DNA of 64,000 nt, taken from the NCBI RefSeq assembly GCF_014145665.1, contig NZ_JACHTD010000004.1, positions 124,001 to 188,000 on the forward strand, in the 5' to 3' direction. This document shows positions 43,926 to 51,331 of this stretch, piece after piece. The notes under the pieces were generated by a model. That model ran no database searches and was not told the origin of the DNA. It saw nothing but the letters and a program-made list of their open reading frames with translations. The position numbers were made by a program, and so were the translations under genes. This stretch comes from Myroides sp. NP-2 (GTDB lineage Bacteria; Bacteroidota; Bacteroidia; Flavobacteriales; Flavobacteriaceae). The first letter of the stretch is position 1. Each line of letters begins with the position of its first letter.

Positions 43926-46055
43926 ATGAAAACTGTCTTTTTTACAACGTGTACGGCTCCCTGTGGTGCCTTTTTTATTACACCAGCAATTGCGATAGAG
44001 ACACCAAGTATGAAACCCTTGTCTTTTGCGTTTGATTGGAGTAATGGTGTGGGAATACTATTGATTTTAATGGGGGTACTGGTACTCCTTGCTTTTGGTT
44101 TTTTGTACTTGGAAGCAAGGGAATTGTTGCATTCCTATCAAGAGCATCAAAAAAAACCTGCGGATGTTAGGCGTTATTTTGCCTATTTAAAATCAGGACA
44201 GCTCAAGGTATTGGCACAATTCACGCGCTCAAAGCAAAGGGTTGTACTCTTGATCTTGGGGTTTCTTTTTTCGCAGGTTGCCGAGGCCCAAACAACAATG
44301 CGGTTGGCGGATCGTCCACTTTTGAAAGAGCCAGGAATTTGGATTATTATTGTATTAATTGCCATTCCCATTATATTGGGAATTTGGATGATGGCATTTC
44401 AGATCTACCACGTGATCAAGCGACAACGACAAAAGTTGCAAAAGCAAGAAGTTGATGACTTGTTGCACTATTTTGAGCATCTATCCGAAGAGGATTTAGA
44501 GGTATTCATGCAGCGAAAAGAAGCGTTGGACTATACGCTTTCAAATCGGGAATTGTCGGGTACTCAAGCTGCAATGGATAAGAAAGGATTGCTACAGGCG
44601 CAAGAAGGGGATGCTATAGCTGTTGTAGCAGCAAAGAGGAGAAATGACAAAAGCTTGGACATTGATCCCAAGCTTACCCAGCTGATTTTGTGGTTTTTGG
44701 GAACAGCTAGCTTTTGGTTGCTTTTTGGTACGACTGTTGGTGAATATTTGGGTCTCAAGTTTATCGCTCCTGATCTAGATCAGACTAGTTGGTTGAGTTT
44801 TGGTCGACTGCGCCCAGTACACACGAATGCCGTTTTTTGGGGGTGGTCTTCACTAGGGATGATTGGCTTGGGGTACTATATTGTTCCCAGGGTAAGTAAT
44901 ACCGCTTTAGCCAGTTATAAATGGGCGTGGTATTCCCTTGTATTAATCAATGCTTCTGTGTTAGTTGGATCCCTGAGCTTACTGGCAGGGATCAACAATG
45001 GAGGAGGAGAATATCGCGAGTACATTTGGCCGATTATGTTACTCTTTGCCCTAGGATTGTATTTTACACTGCGCAATTACCTTCGAACGATTGCCCAGCG
45101 CAAAACAAAAGAAATCTATATTTCGAATTGGTATATTGTCTCTGCGGTTATTTTTATTACGATTGTTGCCCTAGTAGGCTATTTACCCCAATGGCAAGAT
45201 GGATTAGGAGAAACCATCGTACAAGGCTACTATATGCATCAAGCAGTGGGTATGTGGTTTATGCTATTTACCTTGGGTATTGTGTACTACTTCGTCCCTC
45301 AACAGCTCAATAAACCCATTTACTCCTACAGCTTAGGAATCTTAGCTTTTTGGACACAAATTCTTTTTTATACGCTAATAGGCACGCATCACTTTGTATT
45401 CAGTGCTATTCCGTGGTGGTTGCAAACGGTGGCGATTGTGGCCAGTGTGGGAATGGTTATTCCTGTCGTTGCGGGGACAACAAATTTCATTATGACCTTC
45501 AGAGGAGCCTGGCATAAGGTAAGGGATAGCTATACTGTTCCTTTTTTTGTGGTGGGTATTATCTTTTACTTTACAGGCTCGCTTCAAGGAACAGCAGAAT
45601 CCTTTCGCTTTACCAATTTACTGTGGCACTTTACTGATTTTACGGTAGCGCATTCGCATTTAACCATGTATGGGATTATTGCCTTTTTGCTGTGGGGAGG
45701 TATTTATGCATTAGTGCCGCAGTTAACGGGAAAAGAAGCTCCTCAAATAACAGTAGGCGCTCATTTTTGGCTAGCGCTTATTGGATTGCTTTTCTATTCC
45801 ATCCCCTTGATGTATGGCGGAACCCTACGCGGAATCTTGTGGATGGGAGACGCTGCGTTTATCGAAAGCGTTAAGCTGATGATGCCCTATTGGCTCTGGC
45901 GTGCGATAGGCGGTAGTTTAATGTGGGTCTCACATTTGTTTTTCGCCTTTAATTTTTACAGGATGACGCGATCAATTCCCCTAAAGGAAACCGCAATCGC
46001 AACGCTCGCACTTGAAAAATTACAAGAGCAAATCAAGTCTAGTTCAAATTCTTAA
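43926..46055 (+). CDS. cbb3-type (C-family) oxidase subunit I with long N-terminal extension
   Basis: A 709-residue protein. Residues 1-230 are an unusual extension with two single-helix segments (near 38-62 and 135-160) and a charged helical linker. Residues 235-700 are a CcoN-like heme-copper core: RPVHTNA and VAHSHLTM (heme ligands), YMHQAVGMW and GTHHF (CuB ligands). A Tyr lies six residues before the first His of the pair, the position of the crosslinked Tyr of cbb3 oxidases. The NOR-type glutamates are not seen, so an oxygen reductase is favoured over a nitric oxide reductase. A shorter start at Met29 (44010) is possible. Confidence 0.85.
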   Translation: MKTVFFTTCTAPCGAFFITPAIAIETPSMKPLSFAFDWSNGVGILLILMGVLVLLAFGFLYLEARELLHSYQEHQKKPADVRRYFAYLKSGQLKVLAQFTRSKQRVVLLILGFLFSQVAEAQTTMRLADRPLLKEPGIWIIIVLIAIPIILGIWMMAFQIYHVIKRQRQKLQKQEVDDLLHYFEHLSEEDLEVFMQRKEALDYTLSNRELSGTQAAMDKKGLLQAQEGDAIAVVAAKRRNDKSLDIDPKLTQLILWFLGTASFWLLFGTTVGEYLGLKFIAPDLDQTSWLSFGRLRPVHTNAVFWGWSSLGMIGLGYYIVPRVSNTALASYKWAWYSLVLINASVLVGSLSLLAGINNGGGEYREYIWPIMLLFALGLYFTLRNYLRTIAQRKTKEIYISNWYIVSAVIFITIVALVGYLPQWQDGLGETIVQGYYMHQAVGMWFMLFTLGIVYYFVPQQLNKPIYSYSLGILAFWTQILFYTLIGTHHFVFSAIPWWLQTVAIVASVGMVIPVVAGTTNFIMTFRGAWHKVRDSYTVPFFVVGIIFYFTGSLQGTAESFRFTNLLWHFTDFTVAHSHLTMYGIIAFLLWGGIYALVPQLTGKEAPQITVGAHFWLALIGLLFYSIPLMYGGTLRGILWMGDAAFIESVKLMMPYWLWRAIGGSLMWVSHLFFAFNFYRMTRSIPLKETAIATLALEKLQEQIKSSSNS

Positions 46056-46064
46056 TGTTTAGTT

Positions 46065-47081
46065 ATGGAGATCTTCAATAATCATAAAAAATTATACCTC
46101 GTTGCCAGTGTTTTGTTTGTTGTATTAACGCTTTTTGTAGCGATTTTACCGGCCTTAGACAATCAGTCGAGGATACAACCATTACCGGATGCGGAACCTT
46201 TAAGTGAGGCGGCTATGCGCGGTAAAAAGGTGTTTATTGCCAATGGATGCGTCGCTTGTCACAGCCAGCAAGTGCGCAATGTAGAAATGGACCGAAAATG
46301 GGGAAGTAGGCCTTCTATGTCAGCCGATTATGCGGGAAATAAGCGGATGGACCTATGGACCAATACTGCTACGTTAATGGGAACCGAACGCACAGGACCT
46401 GATTTAACAGATATAGGTACCCGACAACCGAGTATCGACTGGCATCTCGTGCATTTATTTAACCCGAGAATTGTGGTTAAAGAATCAGTTATGCCCGCTT
46501 ATCCGTTCTTGTTTCAATACAAACACAACCCCTCCGATACTGATGTGGTAGTTTCAGTTCCTGAAGGATTTGCCAATAGCGCGAAAGGCCAGGTTATCGC
46601 CACGGAAAAGGCACTTGATCTCGTGGCTTATTTGCGGGAATTGAAACAAGCAAAATTACCCGAAGCCACTGTAGCTCCCGAGTTTCTATATCCATTGAAG
46701 GATAAAGCGACAACGCAATCTACACAAGGGGAATCAGATACAGGTATAGACGGCAAAAACCTCTATGCTACCAATTGTGCTTCTTGCCATCAAATGAATG
46801 GCGAAGGTTTAGCTGGTGCATTTCCGCCACTCAAAAACAGTCCCGTTGTGCTGGATGATAACCTGCAACTCTTTGTGGATATTATCATGAATGGATACGA
46901 TGCCCGTGGAGAATACGGCGTTATGCCTGCTGTGGGAAGCAACCTCAATTGGACTGCAAAAGAAGTAACAGCCATAGTCAATTACGAGCGAAACAATTGG
47001 GGAAATCAGGCCCCTTTAGTCAGCGTAGAACAAGTAAAAGAAATCATGGATTATATTAACGAAATGAAAGCAAAACAATGA
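46065..47081 (+). CDS. Diheme cytochrome c, CcoO-like domain plus extra heme domain
   Basis: A 338-residue protein. One N-terminal membrane anchor (residues 8-28) is followed by a CcoO-type heme domain (NGCVACHSQQVRN near residue 60; axial Met in VMPAYPF). A class I cytochrome c domain at about 225-335 has CASCHQMNGEG and GVMPAVG. It combines the CcoO role with one CcoP-like heme, passing electrons into subunit I. Nine bases separate it from subunit I; its stop overlaps the next start by 4 bases. Confidence 0.92.
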   Translation: MEIFNNHKKLYLVASVLFVVLTLFVAILPALDNQSRIQPLPDAEPLSEAAMRGKKVFIANGCVACHSQQVRNVEMDRKWGSRPSMSADYAGNKRMDLWTNTATLMGTERTGPDLTDIGTRQPSIDWHLVHLFNPRIVVKESVMPAYPFLFQYKHNPSDTDVVVSVPEGFANSAKGQVIATEKALDLVAYLRELKQAKLPEATVAPEFLYPLKDKATTQSTQGESDTGIDGKNLYATNCASCHQMNGEGLAGAFPPLKNSPVVLDDNLQLFVDIIMNGYDARGEYGVMPAVGSNLNWTAKEVTAIVNYERNNWGNQAPLVSVEQVKEIMDYINEMKAKQ

Positions 47082-47365
47082 AAGCAAAACAAAATATAAC
47101 AGCTGGAATACTCACTTTCCTCAGCACCGCTACCTTAATGGCGTGTCCGGTGTGTGAACGCAACCAACCCAAAGTACTAAAGGGAATTGTACACGGATCA
47201 GGCCCGGATAGCCAATGGGATTATCTCATTATTGCAGTGGTTGCAGTAGTGGTTGTCCTGACGTTGTTTTTTTCGGTTAAATGGTTGATTAAGCCAGGAG
47301 AACGCAATGAGGATCACATTAAGAGAACTGTTTTAAATGCGTTGTATTATGGAACAAAAAAGTAA
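47078..47365 (+). CDS. Small CPVC membrane protein of the oxidase operon
   Basis: A 95-residue protein with a signal-like helix ending at LMA. A CPVCERNQPK motif (residues 22-31) follows directly, then a second helix (about 46-70) and a basic tail. The cysteine pair just after the first helix could bind copper or heme or undergo redox change. It resembles no classical CcoQ or CcoS. ATGA overlap with the gene before and overlap with the next gene show it is an operon member. Confidence 0.8.
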   Translation: MKAKQNITAGILTFLSTATLMACPVCERNQPKVLKGIVHGSGPDSQWDYLIIAVVAVVVVLTLFFSVKWLIKPGERNEDHIKRTVLNALYYGTKK

Positions 47366-47759
47366 AGTATACCTCTTCCTTGATGAAGAACCGCAACCTA
47401 TTGCTGTTTTAGATACGCCCATTACCTTTGCGTTGGATACCCATAAGCTGGTTGATGGCGATCATCTGCTGACCATTGTCAGTAAGGATCATACCGGAAA
47501 AGAAGGGATTCGAAAAATCCCCTTTATTGTTCGAAATGGCCCTGCTATTGAAGTGGAGGGAATGAAAGAAGGTGGGATAGTAGATGGCATCGTCAATATT
47601 ATGGTCAATGCTTATGGAAAAGCTGATCAAAAAGATTTTTTGATCATAGGGAGTGAAACCCCTCAAAGTATACCGTATTGGGTATGGATTACAGTAATTG
47701 TGGTAATTGCTTGGGGGTTGTACTATATGGTGCGTTACTTGCCCAATGCGGGAGTGTAA
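47349..47759 (+). CDS. Single-anchor periplasmic-domain protein of the oxidase operon
   Basis: The start is taken at MEQKSKVYLFLDEE (136 residues); an ATG four codons earlier is also possible. A beta-rich Ig-like domain (about residues 5-100, with FALDTHKLVDGDHLLTIVSKDHTGKEGIRKIPFIVRN) precedes a single membrane helix (WVWITVIVVIAWGLYYMV). It overlaps the CPVC gene by 17 bases. Topology is unusual (C-terminal anchor, no signal peptide), so the beta domain may face the cytoplasm. It is a probable oxidase subunit or assembly factor. Confidence 0.78.
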   Translation: MEQKSKVYLFLDEEPQPIAVLDTPITFALDTHKLVDGDHLLTIVSKDHTGKEGIRKIPFIVRNGPAIEVEGMKEGGIVDGIVNIMVNAYGKADQKDFLIIGSETPQSIPYWVWITVIVVIAWGLYYMVRYLPNAGV

Positions 47760-47800
47760 CCCTATAGCAGAAGTGGTTATAGTGAGAATGGCAGGTGCAA

Positions 47801-47836
47801 AAAAAAACGCTGGTTTGTGAAACGCAGCGTTTTTTT
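47801..47836. terminator. Terminator between oxidase operon and thioredoxin-like gene
   Basis: AAAAAAACGCTG (47801-47812) pairs with CAGCGTTTTTTT (47825-47836). A and T runs on both sides make it active in both directions for these convergent genes. Confidence 0.92.
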
Positions 47837-47851
47837 ATGGATGTATCTAAT

Positions 47852-48082
47852 CTACTTCAGATCCTTGATTGAGGCACCAAAGTTGAGGTGTAAGACATTG
47901 CCATTGGCCAAGACAATCGCAGGTACAGATTGAACTCCATAGTCTTCTGCTTCTTGTATTCTGGATTTTTCTTCTCCAAGGTGTACAATCTCAATTTGAT
48001 GATCCGTGATTAGATGTAAAAGGTCCTGTTCTGCACTAACACATACTGGACATCCCGCATGATAAAAAAGTACTTTTTCCAT
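47852..48082 (-). CDS. Small thioredoxin/glutaredoxin-like protein
   Basis: A 76-residue protein with a CPVC active site (FYHAGCPVCVSAEQDLL, residues 6-22) and the cis-proline segment QSVPAIVLANG near residue 54. There is no signal peptide, so it is cytoplasmic. The length is minimal for the fold. It lies at the right end of the nos/oxidase module, just outside the oxidase operon and convergent to it. A link to oxidase copper or heme handling is only a guess. Confidence 0.88.
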   Translation of the reverse strand: MEKVLFYHAGCPVCVSAEQDLLHLITDHQIEIVHLGEEKSRIQEAEDYGVQSVPAIVLANGNVLHLNFGASIKDLK

Positions 48083-48291
48083 TTTGTTGATTTATTTAAT
48101 TGATTATTATAGCATTACAGGGCAAAAATAGAGTGATTTTTGAAGGTTATACTGGTGCAGAATGGGAATATAGCCCTAGTCCAGCAGTGACAGCTTGTTT
48201 TGCTATTCCTAAACTGGACCAGCTAGTAAATACCAATTCTGTATGAGTCAGATCAGAAAAAGTGCCCGTATGTTTGTATCAGAAAACAAAT
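48083..48291. other. Intergenic stretch upstream of heptad arrays
   Basis: No gene is seen. It must hold the promoter of the thioredoxin-like gene. Its right end, 48292-48301, is GGTTCTGTGG, identical to the first ten bases of the tRNA-Cys-like genes downstream, and leads straight into heptad array B1. Confidence 0.5.
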
Positions 48292-48301
48292 GGTTCTGTG
48301 G

Positions 48302-48490
48302 TGAGTGGTGAGAGGTAAGTGGTGAGAGGTAAGTGGTGAGAGGTAAGTGGTGAGTGGTGAGTGGTGAGTGGTGAGAGGTAAGTGGTGAGTAGTAAGTGGT
48401 GAGTGGTAAGTGGTGAGAGGTAAGTAGTAAGTGGTAAGTGGTGAGTGGTAAGTGGTGAGAGGTAAGTAGTAAGTGGTAAACTGTAAACCG
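48302..48490 (+). repeat. Heptad array B1: 27 units of TRAGTGG
   Basis: Twenty-seven 7-base units in exact register: TGAGTGG, TAAGTGG, TGAGAGG, TGAGTAG and TAAGTAG, ending with TAAACTG and TAAACCG. It starts directly after a 10-base copy of the tRNA 5' end (48292-48301). It is in opposite orientation to array A2. Confidence 0.95.
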
Positions 48491-48510
48491 AATACAATAA
48501 ATCAAAACAT

Positions 48511-48580
48511 GGTTCTGTGGCTGATTGGTAGGCCTAGCTCCGCAAGAGTTAGTAGGTTGGTTCGAATCCAACCAGAACCT
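48511..48580 (+). tRNA. tRNA-Cys-like gene, copy 1 (anticodon GCA)
   Basis: Seventy bases fold as a cloverleaf: acceptor GGTTCTG/CAGAACC, D-arm GCT..GGC with GG in the loop, anticodon arm TAGCT / AGTTA with loop CCGCAAG, and T-arm GTTGG / CCAAC with loop TTCGAAT. The discriminator is T, the identity base of tRNA-Cys. It is unusual in having C instead of the near-universal U at position 33. The anticodon stem has one G-T pair. CCA is not encoded (CGA follows). Confidence 0.7.
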
Positions 48581-48588
48581 CGAATTAG

Positions 48589-48686
48589 TGAATGGTGAGT
48601 GGTAAGTGGTGAGTAGTAAGTAGTAAGTGGTGAGAGGTGAGTGGTGAGTGGTAAGTGGTAAGTGGTGAGTGGTAAGTGGTTAACCG
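48589..48686 (+). repeat. Heptad array B2: 14 units of TRAGTGG
   Basis: Fourteen units in exact register, from TGAATGG to TTAACCG, filling the space between tRNA copies 1 and 2 apart from short conserved flanks (CTCGAATTAG before, AATATAATAAATCAAAACAT after). Confidence 0.93.
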
Positions 48687-48706
48687 AATATAATAAATCA
48701 AAACAT

Positions 48707-48776
48707 GGTTCTGTGGCTGAGTGGTAGGCCTAATTCCGCAAGAGTTAGTAGGTTGGTTCGAATCCAACCAGAACCT
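48707..48776 (+). tRNA. tRNA-Cys-like gene, copy 2 (anticodon GCA)
   Basis: The same 70-base cloverleaf as copy 1. Anticodon stem TAATT / AGTTA contains a T-G pair at a different position from copy 1, so stem pairing is kept although the sequence differs. C33 and discriminator T are shared. Its D-arm contains TGAGTGG, identical to the heptad unit. Confidence 0.7.
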
Positions 48777-48784
48777 CGAATTAG

Positions 48785-48812
48785 TGAATGGTGAGTAGTA
48801 AGTGGTGAGTAG
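48785..48812 (+). repeat. Heptad array B3: 4 units of TRAGTGG type
   Basis: TGAATGG, TGAGTAG, TAAGTGG, TGAGTAG, then TAACCG. It lies between tRNA copies 2 and 3 in the same arrangement as B2 but is much shorter, consistent with unit gain and loss by slippage. Confidence 0.88.
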
Positions 48813-48837
48813 TAACCGATACAATAAATCAAAACAT

Positions 48838-48907
48838 GGTTCTGTGGCCGAGTGGTAGGCCTAACTCCGCAAGAGTTAGTAGGTTGGTTCGAATCCAACC
48901 AGAACCT
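48838..48907 (+). tRNA. tRNA-Cys-like gene, copy 3 (anticodon GCA)
   Basis: The 70-base cloverleaf with the best pairing of the three: anticodon stem TAACT / AGTTA is perfect and the D-stem is GCC / GGC. The following three bases are CCA (48908-48910), so this copy encodes its 3' end. It shares C33, loop CCGCAAG and discriminator T. If only one copy is functional, this is the likeliest. Confidence 0.75.
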
Positions 48908-49034
48908 CCAAACAAACAATATCATCTTAATTTTTTACAACCATCTTGTCTTTTGCTGCGCCTATTCAATGGTGTCATTTTTTTAATTGAATGCAGCAAA
49001 GATGGAGATGGCGATTACTTAAAACGGGAATAGC

Positions 49035-49700
49035 ATGAAAATACACAAAGAAGGAAGAGGATCCATTGCGATAGCGAGTATCGTTTTACTCCTAGTTAAC
49101 GGAGGGGCTTATTATTTAATTAGCGAGAAGTTAGTGCTTGTAAAAGTATTGGTTTTGTTGATAACCCTAGGGTTATGGGGGTTAGTCATTTTCTTTTTTC
49201 GCATTCCTTCCCGAGTAATGACCAAGGATGAGGGGTGTATAGTTGCACCTTGCGACGGAACGGTCGTTGTGATAGAAGAAGTAGAGGCAGATGAGTATTT
49301 CACAGAAAAGCGGTTACAGGTGTCTGTATTTATGAGTGTGTTCAATGTGCATGTCAACTTAAATCCCATCCAAGGGGAAGTAGTGTACAGTCAGTATCAC
49401 AAGGGGAAACACTTAGTAGCCTGGCATCCAAAATCATCTACGGAAAACGAAAGACATAGCGTGGTCTATCGACATAAAAATGGCCAGGAAGTATTAGCCA
49501 AACAAATTGCTGGGGCTTTGGCCAACCGCATTGTCAATTACTTGACGCCTAAGACGGTTGTAGAACAGACGGATCAAATGGGATTCATCAAGTTCGGCTC
49601 ACGTGTAGATTTACTACTACCTATCAGCTGTAAGGTTGAGGTAAAACTAGGAGATAAAGTGCAAGGAGGCGTCACCCCATTGGCGAAATGGCAAGAGTAG
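49035..49700 (+). CDS. psd: Phosphatidylserine decarboxylase proenzyme (archaetidylserine-type length)
   Basis: A 221-residue protein with two N-terminal membrane helices (about residues 12-50). The decarboxylase core has APCDGTVV, VFMSVFNVHVNLNP and the self-cleavage site FGSRVD near residue 191, where the serine becomes the pyruvoyl group. It makes phosphatidylethanolamine, the donor lipid used by the phosphoethanolamine transferase at 55002. It follows tRNA copy 3 by 127 bases. Confidence 0.93.
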   Translation: MKIHKEGRGSIAIASIVLLLVNGGAYYLISEKLVLVKVLVLLITLGLWGLVIFFFRIPSRVMTKDEGCIVAPCDGTVVVIEEVEADEYFTEKRLQVSVFMSVFNVHVNLNPIQGEVVYSQYHKGKHLVAWHPKSSTENERHSVVYRHKNGQEVLAKQIAGALANRIVNYLTPKTVVEQTDQMGFIKFGSRVDLLLPISCKVEVKLGDKVQGGVTPLAKWQE

Positions 49701-49714
49701 ATGTAGACCTTTGA

Positions 49715-51148
49715 CTATTGGGCTCTAAGACATTCTCCTATGATTCGAACACCTCTTTCTAATTCATCGATAGAAAGGGTGCCAAAACTCAATCGCAAGC
49801 CATCGGAAGAAGTCGGAGCCCTATAATAATCATTGGGATTGACCAATTGGACGCCTCTTTCTTTTAGTTGTTGTAACAGACGTGTATAGTCTACGGATTT
49901 GTTGGGCTTGAGCCAAAAAGCCAAGCCGCCATCGGGAATTGTATACGTAACAGTATCACCCATGTAGCGCTGGATAAATTCAAGCATAGCCTCTCTTTTC
50001 TCTTTGTATAAACTTGTCGCTTTTTTAATATGTTTTCTTAGCATGCCGTCTTCAATTAATTGAAGTACGGCTTGTTCCATAATGCGATCGCCTTGAATGT
50101 CAATGATTTTTCTCAATTGTGTAATCGCTTCAATAAGCGCAAGCTGACTGCTAACTAAAAAGCCAATGCGCAAAGCTGGTGCTACGACTTTACTCAGTGT
50201 GCCTATATACACATAGTTTTGCAATTCAGTATAGCTACACAAGGGAAGTACGGGGCGATAGGTATAGTGAAATTCATTGTCGTAATCGTCCTCAATAACT
50301 GTAAAATTATAGGTATTGGCGAGTTGGATAAGCTCCAATCGCCTTTGTAAACTCAAGGTAACGGTTGTTGGAAATTGATGGTGAGGGGTGAGGTACACGG
50401 CCTTTATATTGGGGTTATTTTCCAACTGTTGTCGCAGGGCTGTGGTAGAGATTCCTTCGGCATCTACTTCAATGGGGATTAATGTAGCGCCTGCGCGTTC
50501 AAAGGCTTGCCATGCCGATTGATATCCTGGGTTTTCTACTAAAATAGCATCTCCTTTTTGGAGTAAACACTGAGCAATTAAGTAAATTGCCATTTGCCCC
50601 CCTCGGGTTATACAAACGCGATCTTCTTTGACCTGCATCCCTCTTTGATGGTTGAGCATATGAGCGATATGCTGTATGAATCGTGGATCTCCTTCTGCAT
50701 TGGCATACCCCATCATTTGCCATTTGGCATTTCGATTAAAAATTTGTCGATAGGCACGTGCTAATTCCTTTATTGGAACAATCTTACTATCGGGATAACC
50801 ATTGTCAAAAACTAGTGGAGCTGGATGCTGAAAAGGAGCATCCGCAGCTGTTGGACTCGCTTGCTTAGGTTTTTGCGGACGCACTTGCGGCATGGTTTGC
50901 GCGATGTAAATCCCTTTGCGCTCTAGCGATATGAGCCATTCTTCATCTAAAAGTACACTCAGCGCTTTCACAATGGTATTGCGGTTCACACCTATTGTAC
51001 TCGCTAAGGTCCTCGTACTAGGTAATATATCTCCTTTGTGGAGCCTGCCTTGTTGGATCGCCTCAATAATTGCATCTGCAATTTGCAAGTAAATTGGTTT
51101 TTCAGCCGTTTGATCTAATCGAATTTCTAAGTTCCAAAGCCTTTTCAT
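49715..51148 (-). CDS. MocR/PdxR-family regulator (GntR helix-turn-helix plus aminotransferase)
   Basis: A 477-residue protein. A GntR-type winged helix covers residues 15-80 (KPIYLQIADAII; STRTLASTIGVNRNTIVKAL). A fold-type I aminotransferase-like domain covers about 110-475, with the PLP lysine in YIGTLSKVVAPALRIGF. Such proteins use PLP as a ligand and often control vitamin B6 or amino acid genes. The divergent neighbour at 51332 is the nearest target candidate. Confidence 0.92.
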   Translation of the reverse strand: MKRLWNLEIRLDQTAEKPIYLQIADAIIEAIQQGRLHKGDILPSTRTLASTIGVNRNTIVKALSVLLDEEWLISLERKGIYIAQTMPQVRPQKPKQASPTAADAPFQHPAPLVFDNGYPDSKIVPIKELARAYRQIFNRNAKWQMMGYANAEGDPRFIQHIAHMLNHQRGMQVKEDRVCITRGGQMAIYLIAQCLLQKGDAILVENPGYQSAWQAFERAGATLIPIEVDAEGISTTALRQQLENNPNIKAVYLTPHHQFPTTVTLSLQRRLELIQLANTYNFTVIEDDYDNEFHYTYRPVLPLCSYTELQNYVYIGTLSKVVAPALRIGFLVSSQLALIEAITQLRKIIDIQGDRIMEQAVLQLIEDGMLRKHIKKATSLYKEKREAMLEFIQRYMGDTVTYTIPDGGLAFWLKPNKSVDYTRLLQQLKERGVQLVNPNDYYRAPTSSDGLRLSFGTLSIDELERGVRIIGECLRAQ

Positions 51149-51331
51149 GTGGACTAGTTGAGTGGTTAGTATATGTGATAGTTAATAGACCAAATGTAAG
51201 CAATATTTAGTGAAGAATCTAGTTTTATGGTAAATGCTCAACCATCTAGTCATCAACAAAATACTACCATTGGTCAAAAGAATGTGGCTTTAGCTTTGGT
51301 TTTAGAGTTGTTTTGCACCAAAATAACAAAT

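Noticed and set aside
43926-46055. Nitric oxide reductase (NorB or related) as the call for the heme-copper subunit
   Set aside because: The nos context made it tempting, but all three CuB histidines and the Tyr six residues before the His pair are kept, and NOR-type active-site glutamates are not seen.
48302-48812. Possible CRISPR array
   Set aside because: Units are 7 bases with no unique spacers, and no cas genes are present. The intervals between repeat blocks are tRNA-like sequences.
48248-48925. Minus-strand frames across the tRNA/heptad region (for example FWLDSNQPTNSCG)
   Set aside because: They read the antisense strand of tRNA-Cys copies and heptads; this kind of artefact is common over tRNA genes.
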